Source: Geitlerinema sp. PCC 7407 (GTDB lineage Bacteria > Cyanobacteriota > Cyanobacteriia > PCC-7407). Taken from it: a stretch of 64,000 nucleotides of DNA. The first letter of the stretch is position 1; every line of letters begins with the position of its first letter. A program made the position numbers and the translations under genes. The notes beneath the pieces are model-generated. The model was not told where the DNA came from and made no database searches. It saw only the letters and a program-made list of their open reading frames with translations. Positions 27,943 through 36,384 of the stretch are shown here, in pieces. Location: the NCBI RefSeq assembly GCF_000317045.1, contig NC_019703.1:2778501-2842500 (forward strand). Reading direction: 5' to 3'.

Positions 27943-28290
27943 TCAGTAGCGCGGTACTGAGGGATCAACGTAGGCAGAGTAGGCGTCGATGCCGCCGGTG
28001 ATGTTTTTGACGTTGGTGAAGCCCTGGTGCAGGAGCCACTGACACATCTGGGCGGAGCGGACGCCGTGATGGCACAGGACGCAGGTTTCTTTGTCGGCGT
28101 CGAAGCGATCGCGAATTTGGCTGGCCCAAGCCTCGTATTGGCTCAAAGGCAAATTCTCAAAGCCTTCTAGACGGGCGATCGCGATCTCCTGGGGCTCGCG
28201 CACGTCAATAAATTGGCGATCGCTCGTTTCGTCGCTCAGGTAGGTGGCCAAGGTGGCGACGTCAATGGCGGGTAAAGCAGCAAAGGTCAT
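27943..28290 (-). CDS. Rhodanese-domain protein
   Basis: 115 residues, one rhodanese domain. Conserved entry pattern IDVREPQEIAIARLEGFENL and active-site loop VLCHHGVRSAQMCQWL, in which Cys of CHHGVRS is the catalytic residue that carries a persulfide. Such stand-alone GlpE-like domains move sulfane sulfur to thiol acceptors; the partner is unknown. No signal peptide. The gene ends 245 bases before hrcA in the same direction. Confidence 0.92.
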   Translation of the reverse strand: MTFAALPAIDVATLATYLSDETSDRQFIDVREPQEIAIARLEGFENLPLSQYEAWASQIRDRFDADKETCVLCHHGVRSAQMCQWLLHQGFTNVKNITGGIDAYSAYVDPSVPRY

Positions 28291-28365
28291 GGCGCATCAA
28301 CACAGCTTGGAAGGGTGTGATTATTTTGAACCACAAAAGACCGAGACAACCAGTTCTCTGAAAAC

Positions 28366-29292
28366 CTACGCTGTCAGCGATATAGCTGCTGATTGGGAAA
28401 CGCGATTTCGAAAGCGGTTGCCGTAGCTGCGACGCAGCGATCGCAGATGGATAGCCAGAGCCGAAAACTCAACTCGACCCAAGGGTTTGCCAGCCTGGAT
28501 TTCGAGAGGCTGAGCCGCCTGATAGCTCAGCGTCACGGTCAGTTCTCCCGAATCTTGCACCGTCAGCGCCTCGACACTCAGCCCTTGCCCCACGAGCGCA
28601 TCCACCAGCCGAAATCCGAGGGGCGATCGCACGCCTTGCAGCGCAAAGCCCAGGCCACAGGTCAGGGAATCGCCGGGCTCTAGGACAACCGTTTCCTGCG
28701 ATCGCAGGGCTGGAGCCTCCTGGGCCGTCGACCCCTGCCAAAAATGCCGGGTCGTCCAGCAAGCAATCGACACAGGCACCACCGTCGCTGCTGTCGCATC
28801 GGCCGAGCTGGGCACCTGGACAACGGGAGGCCGATAGAGGTGAGGCAGAGGCAGGAGGCGAACGTCCTGGGACGGCTCGGGCGGCTTTTCTGGGAGCGGT
28901 TCGGGCGCTGCTTCGGTCTCTAGCACCATGAAATCTTGATCACAGAGGGTCGTCAGGGCCTGGGTTGCCGCCTGCCAGTGCGACAGGCGTGATGCGGTCT
29001 GTACCGCCTCGTTCACCGAGAAAATCCGCCGCGATGATTGCCCACTGTCGGCTTCCTGAGGCTGGCGACGGTCCGACAAATAGTCACGAACCAGGCGCTG
29101 ACGGTTTTCCATGTACTGCGCCCACAGCCCCGGAAAGGCTTCGTCCAGGGTTTGGGCCATAGACCAAATTTCGAGGGCCATCAGGTCGTGGAGGGTTTGA
29201 TCCGCAGTTTGCAGGTCTCCCAGCATTTCTAGAAATCCTTGGGGCCAGTCAGACAGGAAATCGGGTGCAGTCGAAGGATGAGCAGCTTTCAT
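28366..29292 (-). CDS. Conserved cyanobacterial protein of unknown function
   Basis: 308 residues from the ATG giving MKAAHPSTAPDFL. The N-terminal third is helical (FLEMLGDLQTADQTLHDLMA, LEIWSMAQTLDEAFPGLWAQ). The C-terminal half looks like a beta-rich domain (VVLEPGDSLTCGLGFALQGV, VEALTVQDSGELTVTLSYQA) ending in a short basic tail. The middle is Pro/Glu-rich. I recognise no named domain. No membrane segment. A 40-base HIP1-centred palindrome lies 160 bases upstream, between this gene and the M16 pair. Confidence 0.68.
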   Translation of the reverse strand: MKAAHPSTAPDFLSDWPQGFLEMLGDLQTADQTLHDLMALEIWSMAQTLDEAFPGLWAQYMENRQRLVRDYLSDRRQPQEADSGQSSRRIFSVNEAVQTASRLSHWQAATQALTTLCDQDFMVLETEAAPEPLPEKPPEPSQDVRLLPLPHLYRPPVVQVPSSADATAATVVPVSIACWTTRHFWQGSTAQEAPALRSQETVVLEPGDSLTCGLGFALQGVRSPLGFRLVDALVGQGLSVEALTVQDSGELTVTLSYQAAQPLEIQAGKPLGRVEFSALAIHLRSLRRSYGNRFRNRVSQSAAISLTA

Positions 29293-29450
29293 GGCGCGAT
29301 CGCCTCTATGGGTCTCTCCCTCTAGCCTCCCCTGCAAACGCGATCGCGGCTTCAAACAGCACCTGAATTTATCAAGTCTTTACGGAGGAGCCGAGGGCAA
29401 AACGCCGAAGTTTCAAACGCGGGCCGCTGAAAATTCCTCGATATAGCAAA

Positions 29451-29490
29451 GCGTCAGAGATGGAGGGCGATCGCCCTCTATCTCTGACGC
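29451..29490. terminator. 40-base palindrome centred on HIP1
   Basis: The 20-base halves 29451-29470 and 29471-29490 are complementary at all but one position, where G faces T. The centre is the HIP1 octamer within GGGCGATCGCCC. It lies 36 bases past the stop of the degenerate M16 gene on the minus strand and is followed on that strand by TTTGCTATATC. A terminator or RNA 3'-end stabiliser is the simplest reading. Confidence 0.6.
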
Positions 29491-29525
29491 CTAGCGCTGA
29501 TTCAAGCTGGTTTGAAACCTGGGGC

Positions 29526-31064
29526 CTAGGAGGCCGAAGGCGTCGGCGCTCCCGGGATTGTCACATCCAGAGTCTCCACCGGCACATCTAGGCTCTCCAG
29601 CGTGGGCTGAATGTCCTCCCGCTTGCCCACCACCAGGGTCACCAGCTGATCGGGCTTCAGGTACTTCTCAGCCACTCGCTGCACGTCCTCAACCGTCGTC
29701 GCCTCGACCTGCTGCTTGTACCGGAAAATAAAGTCCTCCGGGTAGTCAAAGTAGGCGTAGCGCATGATCCGGCTGAGGATTTCCTCCGGGCTCTCGAAGT
29801 TGAACACAAAGGAGTTGAGCACGGAGTCCTTGGCGTAGGCCAGCTCGACATCCGAGACCGGCGCAGTGCGAATGCGATCGATTTCCGACTGCACCGACCG
29901 AATGAAAGGCACCGTAGCCTCTGAGCGCGTCTGGCCCCCCGCAATGAAAATGCCGGGGTGGTTGTGGCGCGGGCTCCAGAACCCAAACACGCTGTAGGCC
30001 AAGCCCTGGCGCGATCGCACCTCATTGAACAAGCGCCCGCCAAAGCCATTGAGCACGCTGTTCATCACGCTGAGGGCCGGATAGTCTGGGTCGTTGAACT
30101 GACCGCCCAAGTGTCCCAGGTAGATGTAGCTCTGGGTGAGCTGGGGCTGGTTGACAAAGAACACTCCGCCAGTCTCCGCCTGGTTAATCTGGGGCGGCGG
30201 CGGCAGCTTTGCGCGAGACGGCGATCGCCATTTGCCAAACTTGGCTTCCACCAGCGATCGCATTTCTCGACTATCAAAGTCCCCAGAAATTCCCAAAATC
30301 AGGTTCTGAGGCTGAAAAGACTGCCGATAAAACTGCTCCAAATCCGTCAGAGCAATGTTTTCGAGAGTTGCATACTCCACCGTCCGCGCATAGGGATTCT
30401 CGCGACCGTAGATCAGCTTTTGGAACTCGCGATTGGCAATGCCATCTGGGTCATCGTTGCGCCGCGCAATGCCGCCGCGCCGCTGAGTCTTCGCTAGATC
30501 CAGTTTTTCCTGAGCAAAGACCGGCTCCTGGAGCACCTCAGCAAACAGCCCAAACACCAGATCGAGGTCTTCGCTCAGCGTGTTGAAGCTGGCTGTGCCA
30601 AAGTCTTCGCCAATGGCGGTTTCGACAAAGGCCGATCGCTGCTCGAGGAGCTGGTTGAGCTCATCGGCACTGTGGCTGCGGGTGCCGCTGGTGCGCATCA
30701 CCTCCGCCGTCAGATCCGCCAGACCGACTTTGTTTGCCGGTTCCCAGCGGCTGCCGGTGCGCACATAGGCCTCTCCAGACACCAGGGGCAACTCGTGGTC
30801 TTCCATCAGGTAGACCGTCAAGCCGTTGCGCAGCTGGAACTGGCTGTAGTCAGGGACTTGAATATCAGGCAGTGCCGGAAAGGTCAGCTCGGTATAGTGT
30901 TTGGCGGTCTGGGCAGCGGCGGGCGATCGCGAAGCGGTCACCAGCAGCAGCAAAGCCACCAAGGTACTCAGCCCCAGACGGCGCAGCCAGCGGCGCTGGC
31001 GAGCCGAAAACACATGGTTCATAGCGGTCAAAAACGCCTGAATTCGAATCTGCAAAGAGTTCAT
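29526..31064 (-). CDS. M16-family peptidase-like protein, catalytic motif degenerate
   Basis: 512 residues. Insulinase/M16 fold: FQLRNGLTVYLMEDHELPLV at the start of the first domain and GGRLFNEVRSRQGLAYSVFG in the second. The HxxEH zinc motif expected after the first strand is replaced (ADLTAEVMRTSGTRS), so this copy is probably not catalytic, like the alpha-type partner of mitochondrial processing peptidase. A signal peptide or anchor is present (LGLSTLVALLLLVTASRSPA), placing it in the periplasm. Start: ATG with GGAGG 8 bases upstream; another ATG nine codons upstream overlaps the gene before it. It follows the active M16 gene immediately, so the two probably form a heterodimer. Confidence 0.9.
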   Translation of the reverse strand: MNSLQIRIQAFLTAMNHVFSARQRRWLRRLGLSTLVALLLLVTASRSPAAAQTAKHYTELTFPALPDIQVPDYSQFQLRNGLTVYLMEDHELPLVSGEAYVRTGSRWEPANKVGLADLTAEVMRTSGTRSHSADELNQLLEQRSAFVETAIGEDFGTASFNTLSEDLDLVFGLFAEVLQEPVFAQEKLDLAKTQRRGGIARRNDDPDGIANREFQKLIYGRENPYARTVEYATLENIALTDLEQFYRQSFQPQNLILGISGDFDSREMRSLVEAKFGKWRSPSRAKLPPPPQINQAETGGVFFVNQPQLTQSYIYLGHLGGQFNDPDYPALSVMNSVLNGFGGRLFNEVRSRQGLAYSVFGFWSPRHNHPGIFIAGGQTRSEATVPFIRSVQSEIDRIRTAPVSDVELAYAKDSVLNSFVFNFESPEEILSRIMRYAYFDYPEDFIFRYKQQVEATTVEDVQRVAEKYLKPDQLVTLVVGKREDIQPTLESLDVPVETLDVTIPGAPTPSAS

Positions 31065-31080
31065 CGCTCCATCCTCCGGC

Positions 31081-32730
31081 CTAGGAGGCATCCCCAGAAG
31101 GAGCAGAATCCCCTTCTGGTGGAGCCGTGGGCAGAATGCGTCCGATGGTGCGGTTTTCGGGGGAGAAGGTTGCCTGGGCCACTCGCTGAATGTCTTCGGC
31201 GGTGACAGCGGCGATCGCGTCGAGATCCTTAAACAGGTTCTGCCAGCTGCCGGTCTTCACCTCATACTCCACCAGCGACATCGCCATGCCCATATTCGAG
31301 TCGAGCGATCGCAGCAAACCGGCTCGGGCCTGATTTTTGACCCGCTCCAGCTCCATCTGGGACACCGGCTCCGACTTCAGACGCTCGATCTCGCTTTGGA
31401 GCGCCGATGCCACCTCATCCACCGTGTGATTGGGTGCCGTCAGCGCATAAAACAGCATCAAGTTCGGATACTTGTCTCCCGGGAAACCGCTAAAGCCCTG
31501 GGCCGTCAGCGCCAGCTGCTGAGTTTCCACCAGAGACTTGTACAGCCGCGACGTCCGGCCATCGCTGAGGATGCTGCCGATCATTTGGTAGATCACGTTG
31601 TCGGGATGATCGATCGCGGGGCGGTGATAGGCCTCCAGGTACCACGGCTGAGACGCCAGCTCCAGCGTCACCTCCCGCGGCTCTTGCTGAGGCGGCTCTA
31701 CTACTGTCAGCTTCGGCGGTGCAGGACGCTTGGGATAGCGCCCAAAATAGGTCTCGGCCAGCTGCTTGACAGTCGCGGGATCCACGTCGCCCACAACGGC
31801 GATCGTCAAGTTGCTAGGCACATAGTAGGTGTCAAAAAAGGCTCGCACATCCTCACGCTCGAGATTCCGAATGTCCTCGGAATAGCCGATCACCGGCCGC
31901 TTATAGGGATGCGTTGTGTAGGCCGTGTCCAGCAGCGCCTCGATCATCTGGCCGATCGGCGAGTTGTCGGTCCGCAGCCGCCGCTCCTCCAGGATGACCT
32001 CCTGCTCCTCGTAGAACTCGCGGAACACCGGCTCCAAGAAGCGCTCCGACTCCAGAGACATCCACAGCTCCAGCTTGTTGGACGGGAAGCTGTAGAAATA
32101 GCGAGTCGCGTCGGTCGAGGTGGTTGCGTTGAGGCCGACTCCCCCCGCTTGCTCGACGATCTGGCCATACTCGTTCTGGACCACGTAGCTGCTGGCTTCT
32201 TTTTTCAGCTCGTCAAACTGCGCCTTGAGCTGGGTAACCCGCTCTGCCTGTCCCGCAGCTTCGGCAGTTTCGATCTGTTGATGAATCTCGTCGAGGCGAT
32301 CGAGGAGTTTGGCCTCCGCCTCGTAGTTGCGCGTCCCGATGCGCTGAGTCCCCTTGAAAGCCAGGTGCTCTAGAAAGTGGGCCACGCCGGTTTTGCCGTC
32401 CGGCTCATTCGCACCGCCCACGTCGGCATAGGTCAAGAAGGAAACGACCGGTGCTTGGTGACGCTCTAGGACAATGAACTGGAGGCCATTGTCGAGGCGA
32501 AACTCGGTGATCTGATCAATGACGCGATCGAGGTAGGGCTGGGTCGAAGGGGGCGTCTGGGTCGCCGAGGCGTCCCGAGCCCAAGCCGGCGCAAGGCCAG
32601 CGCCCCAGCTCAGAGCGACGATCAGAAACAGCGCGATCGCCTTTTGGCCAAAATGAAAGAAAAACCGCCACTGGCCCCCTTGAGCAGCTTTTGCCCAGGG
32701 GCGTGACGCAGAATGACAGGACTGACTCAT
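31081..32730 (-). CDS. M16-family zinc metalloprotease
   Basis: 549 residues. N-terminal signal peptide (AIALFLIVALSWGAGLAPAW, then ARDASA). The inverted zinc motif HFLEH is at residues 118-122, with the distal Glu in a charged helix downstream; the second domain carries GSILSDGRTSRLYKSLVET. A charged insertion at about 140-180 separates the motif from the third ligand. This is a periplasmic M16/PqqL-type peptidase that degrades peptides. It is upstream of, and within 16 bases of, the degenerate M16 gene. A longer in-frame extension to 33051 is not supported by any signal sequence pattern. Confidence 0.93.
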   Translation of the reverse strand: MSQSCHSASRPWAKAAQGGQWRFFFHFGQKAIALFLIVALSWGAGLAPAWARDASATQTPPSTQPYLDRVIDQITEFRLDNGLQFIVLERHQAPVVSFLTYADVGGANEPDGKTGVAHFLEHLAFKGTQRIGTRNYEAEAKLLDRLDEIHQQIETAEAAGQAERVTQLKAQFDELKKEASSYVVQNEYGQIVEQAGGVGLNATTSTDATRYFYSFPSNKLELWMSLESERFLEPVFREFYEEQEVILEERRLRTDNSPIGQMIEALLDTAYTTHPYKRPVIGYSEDIRNLEREDVRAFFDTYYVPSNLTIAVVGDVDPATVKQLAETYFGRYPKRPAPPKLTVVEPPQQEPREVTLELASQPWYLEAYHRPAIDHPDNVIYQMIGSILSDGRTSRLYKSLVETQQLALTAQGFSGFPGDKYPNLMLFYALTAPNHTVDEVASALQSEIERLKSEPVSQMELERVKNQARAGLLRSLDSNMGMAMSLVEYEVKTGSWQNLFKDLDAIAAVTAEDIQRVAQATFSPENRTIGRILPTAPPEGDSAPSGDAS

Positions 32731-33151
32731 AGAAATCCGTACAAGCAGCACTGATCCCAGAATAAAGAGTTTCAGCCCGTTTCTGGAATTTTCGTCTCGT
32801 CTTCCCCTATCCCTTGGGGAGTCTGCACCCCTCTGGCCGAGTCGTTCCCCGATCCAATTTGGGTGGCCAACAGCGCTAATGGGGTCTTCGATGTCCTGAG
32901 CGGGAAGCGTTGTGCATCCCGGGAAAACCCCGGTCCAGGGGCGATCGCCCCGGTGAGGGACCGTATGGATTTGGGAGGTCAGCGATGCTGGGGGCTGAGG
33001 GAGGTGCCTGAAGCGGATGAGGGCACAGCTCAGCCCCCGAGTCACAGCCATTGCAGGCTGGCCTCCTGGAGTTGAAATCTTTAAATCCTTTTGTCTTGCC
33101 GCCTCTAGAAGGCCTTCGTTCAGCGCTCTAGATGGGGTCTAGGGGGCGACT
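32731..33151. other. 421-base structured spacer upstream of the M16 pair
   Basis: Contains several stacked inverted repeats: GGGGGCTGAG/CTCAGCCCCC (32990-32999 and 33029-33038) with GTGCC/GGCAC nested inside, a HIP1 palindrome GGGGCGATCGCCCC (32938-32951) flanked by GGTCC and GGACC (32932-32962), and a CCGGG/CCCGG pair just before it. No gene supported. The M16 promoter should be at the low-coordinate end. Confidence 0.5.
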
Positions 33152-33454
33152 CTACTGGTGGTGATGACCGGGGAGATACTGCTGGCGGTAGAACGTGTAG
33201 GAGTCGAAAAGGGCTCCCACCAAGCCGCAGGTCAGGCCAATGGTCAGCGCTCCGTGCAGCGGTTGACCGCTCCCAAAAACCGCCAAAAAGCTCAAAATCT
33301 GCTCACTAAGCAGCTGGCTAATGCCTCCGAGTCCCGGAACTGCAGTCAGCAGCGAGAGTCCTGCTAGGAGTCCTCCCAGCATCAGCAAGGGAACGACAAA
33401 CGCTAGCAGCATCGTCAGAAGGAGCGATCGCAGAAAACAGGGCAGATTGTTCAT
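33152..33454 (-). CDS. Small integral membrane protein
   Basis: 100 residues from the ATG giving MNNLPCFLRSLLL. Two or three membrane segments: SLLLTMLLAFVVPLLMLGGL and ALTIGLTCGLVGALFDSYTF, with a His-rich C-terminus (GHHHQ). I recognise the general pattern as a cyanobacterial small membrane protein but know no function. It is flanked by spacers of 320 bases or more and transcribed alone. Confidence 0.68.
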   Translation of the reverse strand: MNNLPCFLRSLLLTMLLAFVVPLLMLGGLLAGLSLLTAVPGLGGISQLLSEQILSFLAVFGSGQPLHGALTIGLTCGLVGALFDSYTFYRQQYLPGHHHQ

Positions 33455-33810
33455 AACAGAACGGAGCCGTGGTAGGACAAAGGCAGGCATCAGGAGCTTG
33501 CGTTGTCTCTACGATAGGAGCGATCGCCCTTGCTCATCAGCCCCCTTCAAGATTCTTAAATCATCCTTAAGATTCCTTCTTCAATTTTTGTGAAAAAATT
33601 TCTTTGCTGCCGCAACACTTGCAGCGCCCCAGCCCGATCGCTCAAGCTGCCCTCTCAGCAAAAGATCTGGCAAAATCTCAGTATTCTGGGGAAGCCCTGG
33701 CCAAACCTCCCTGGAGCGATCGCCAGCAAAGGCCAAAACACTTTGTTAGAAACTTCTCAGCATTCCCTCGCCATCTCACTGATTCTCACTGATTAGGTAG
33801 GTTACGCATC
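33455..33810. promoter_or_regulatory. Divergent spacer upstream of the MlaE gene
   Basis: 356 bases. AT-rich from 33540 to 33600. A 10-base tandem repeat, TCTCACTGAT twice (33774-33793), lies just before a TAGGTAGG Shine-Dalgarno and the TTG start of the permease gene. No gene supported. Confidence 0.4.
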
Positions 33811-34608
33811 TTGAGTCAAACCAGTTCTCGCTCAAGCCTCGGACTCTGGACCCAGCGGCTGATCGCCGCTATTTTCCTGGCAGGCCAAGTTGTTTTGCAT
33901 CTGGTTCAAGGGCGCATCCACCGACGCAACACCCTTGAGCAGATGGTGCTGGTAGGCCCCGATTCGTTGCTGATTGCGCTGGTCACTGCCACCTTTGTGG
34001 GCGCGGTTTTTACGATTCAGGTTGCCCGAGAATTTATCAACTTTGGGGCGACTTCTGCCGTAGGCGGGGTGTTGGCGGTGGCGCTGCTGCGCGAGCTTGC
34101 ACCCGTTTTGACCGCCGTCGTGATCGCGGGACGGGTGGGCTCGGCTTTCGCCGCCGAGATCGGCACCATGTGCGTCACCGAGCAGATCGACGCGCTCCAG
34201 ATGCTGCGCACCGACCCCGTAGATTATTTGGTGATTCCGCGGGTGATTGCCTGCTCCCTCATGCTGCCCTTGCTGACGATCCTGTGCTTCATCACGGGGA
34301 TGGCCGGGGGCATGATCGTCGTCACGACCATCTATGACATTCCCAGCCGCGTCTTTTTGGACTCTGCGCGCAACTTTTTGGCGGTCTGGGACCTCGTCAG
34401 CGCCATGCTAAAGGCTTTGGTGTTTGGTGCACTGATCGCCGTGATCGGCACCAGCTGGGGCCTGACCACCACCGGCGGGGCCAAGGGCGTGGGCCAGTCC
34501 ACCACAACAGCTGTTGTGACGGCGCTGCTGGCAATTTTTATCTCTAACTTTTTCTTGTCCTGGGCGATGTTTCGGGGGCTCGGAAACGCCGTCCTCAACA
34601 ACCTCTAG
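33811..34608 (+). CDS. mlaE: MlaE-family lipid ABC transporter permease
   Basis: 265 residues, TTG start preceded by TAGGTAGG. Five to six membrane helices. MlaE signature region: VGAVFTIQVAREFINFGATS, ALLRELAPVLTAVVIAGRVG, SAFAAEIGTMCVTEQIDALQ. It is the permease of a phospholipid/glycolipid transporter; its plastid counterpart TGD1 imports lipids into chloroplasts. Its ATPase (MlaF-like) and substrate-binding MCE protein are not in this window, as is common in cyanobacteria, where the genes are scattered. It lies 126 bases before DUF3119 on the same strand. Confidence 0.93.
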   Translation: MSQTSSRSSLGLWTQRLIAAIFLAGQVVLHLVQGRIHRRNTLEQMVLVGPDSLLIALVTATFVGAVFTIQVAREFINFGATSAVGGVLAVALLRELAPVLTAVVIAGRVGSAFAAEIGTMCVTEQIDALQMLRTDPVDYLVIPRVIACSLMLPLLTILCFITGMAGGMIVVTTIYDIPSRVFLDSARNFLAVWDLVSAMLKALVFGALIAVIGTSWGLTTTGGAKGVGQSTTTAVVTALLAIFISNFFLSWAMFRGLGNAVLNNL

Positions 34609-34734
34609 GCCCGTTTGCCGAGACTCCAGCAACCCCGAAACCCTCGGCCGGCGATCGCCCAAACTCCCCAGACAGAAGTTCTTAGAATAGATGAGACAGA
34701 TATTTACATTCTTTGAGTAAGGATTTTTTGAATT

Positions 34735-35130
34735 GTGACGGTTACTAACCCTGTTTCTTCCGAAAAGGTCACAGAGCTCGCGCCAAGCTATCGCATTCCC
34801 CTCACGCTGATTGGGGCGGCGCTTCCTTTGGCGATCGCCCAGCCCTTTGCTGGCGTTCCGGTGACGCTGTTTGGCCTTTTTCTGCTGCTGCAAACGGTGA
34901 CGCTGCGTCTTCTGTTTACAGAGACGGCCCTAGACATTTACCGGTCCGAAACGCTGATTCGGCGGTTTCCCTACGCTGAGTGGCAAAACTGGGAAATTTT
35001 TTGGAGCAAGGTGCCGATTTTGTTCTACTTCAAAGAAGTGAAAAGTATTCACTTTTTGCCGATCATTTTCGATCCTAAGGCCCTCAGAAGCTGCCTTGAG
35101 ACCCACTGTCCTCGCAACTCTGGCAGCTGA
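34735..35130 (+). CDS. DUF3119 family protein
   Basis: 131 residues, GTG start with an AAGGA sequence upstream. Two hydrophobic segments (LTLIGAALPLAIAQPFAGVP and TLFGLFLLLQTVTLRLLF) followed by a PH-like soluble part (ETALDIYRSETLIRRFPYAE, FWSKVPILFYFKEVKSIHFL). DUF3119 is found in cyanobacteria and plastid-bearing organisms; function unknown. It precedes DUF3086 and plsY on the same strand, so a role in membrane lipid metabolism is an inference from neighbours. Confidence 0.86.
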   Translation: MTVTNPVSSEKVTELAPSYRIPLTLIGAALPLAIAQPFAGVPVTLFGLFLLLQTVTLRLLFTETALDIYRSETLIRRFPYAEWQNWEIFWSKVPILFYFKEVKSIHFLPIIFDPKALRSCLETHCPRNSGS

Positions 35131-35201
35131 TGTCTGGGGATCTGTGCTTGAATGATCCTCACGTGTTCGCTGTGTGCCGACGATCCTGACGACGATATCC
35201 C

Positions 35202-36272
35202 ATGAATTCTGACGCATTTCCCCCCTCTGACTCTGGCCAATCGATCCCCTCTGGCGCTGACCAGCCCGAGGGGACTCCGGGACAGGAGCTCGCCCACGGA
35301 GAAGTCCGGGAGCTAGAGCGCCGGATCGCGGATCTGCGGCGCCAGGAAGAGCGCCTGCGCAAAGAGGTGGCTGATCTGCAGGCGACCTACGACCGGACGC
35401 TCAGAGAGCAGATGGTGCAGGCCCAGATGATGATGGGGCAGGTGGTGCAGGAAGGGCTGGCCGATCTGGAGCAGCGCAAACAGGCGCTGCAGATTGCGGT
35501 GGAGCAGCTGGAGCGGCGCCAAGAGCGCATTCGCACAGAGATGCGGACGACATTTGCGGGCACCTCGCAGGACCTGGCGATTCGAATCCAGGGCTTCAAG
35601 GATTATTTGGTGGGCAGCTTGCAGGATCTGGCGGCGGCAGCGGAGCAGCTGCAGCTGGTGCGCGAAGCGCCGGAGCCGGAGATGAAGCCGGTCCGAGATG
35701 CGGAGCCAGCGGAGCTCGCCAAGCCCGATTTTGGTGAGCAGAGCTTCGAGGAGCAGACGCGCTTGATTCGGCGGATGCTGGATCAGTTTCGCGATCGCCC
35801 GGACTATTATGGGCCGCCGTGGCAGCTGCGGCGGACGTTTGAGCCGATCCATGCGGAGCGGGTGTCCAAGTGGTTTTTTGACCAAGGGGGGAAAGGTGCC
35901 CTCAAGAGCATGGGCAGCCGTCTGCAAAATATTTTGGTGGCCTCAGCCGCGATCGCGATTTTGCGGCGCATGTACGGCGATCGCCTCTGGCCCCTGGTGT
36001 TGGCCAACAGCCCCGAGCGCCTCGGCGAATGGCGGCGCGGTCTCCAGGACTGTCTGGGCATCACGCGGGCAGACTTTGGCCCGGATCAGGGCATTGTGCT
36101 GTTTGAGGCAGCGGAGCCCCTGGCCCTCAAGGCCGATCGCCTTGAGCAAGAGGGCGACCTGCCCCTGATCATCATCGACGACACCGAGAATCAAGTCAGC
36201 TTGTCTTTGCTCCAGTTCCCGCTGTGGCTAGCCTTTGCCCCCGATCCGACCTACTCGACTCCCTTTATCTAG
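35202..36272 (+). CDS. DUF3086 family protein
   Basis: 356 residues. A long coiled coil (about 35-140: REVRELERRI-type heptads such as LRRQEERLRKEVADLQATYD) is followed by a conserved globular domain (about 180-355: RLIRRMLDQFRDRPDYYGPP, WQLRRTFEPIHAERVSKWFF, and SLLQFPLWLAFAPDP near the end). DUF3086 is known essentially from cyanobacteria and has no assigned function. The gene lies between DUF3119 and plsY, about 70 and 110 bases from them, all on the plus strand. Confidence 0.9.
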   Translation: MNSDAFPPSDSGQSIPSGADQPEGTPGQELAHGEVRELERRIADLRRQEERLRKEVADLQATYDRTLREQMVQAQMMMGQVVQEGLADLEQRKQALQIAVEQLERRQERIRTEMRTTFAGTSQDLAIRIQGFKDYLVGSLQDLAAAAEQLQLVREAPEPEMKPVRDAEPAELAKPDFGEQSFEEQTRLIRRMLDQFRDRPDYYGPPWQLRRTFEPIHAERVSKWFFDQGGKGALKSMGSRLQNILVASAAIAILRRMYGDRLWPLVLANSPERLGEWRRGLQDCLGITRADFGPDQGIVLFEAAEPLALKADRLEQEGDLPLIIIDDTENQVSLSLLQFPLWLAFAPDPTYSTPFI

Positions 36273-36384
36273 ATCCTGTTCTCTAGAAGGGATCGCCTCG
36301 GCGAGGGCTCTGTGCCGGATAATTGGGAGTGAAGAAGCGGCGCGATCGCAGGCCGCGGCATGACTTGATAGGAAAAGGCTGAAT

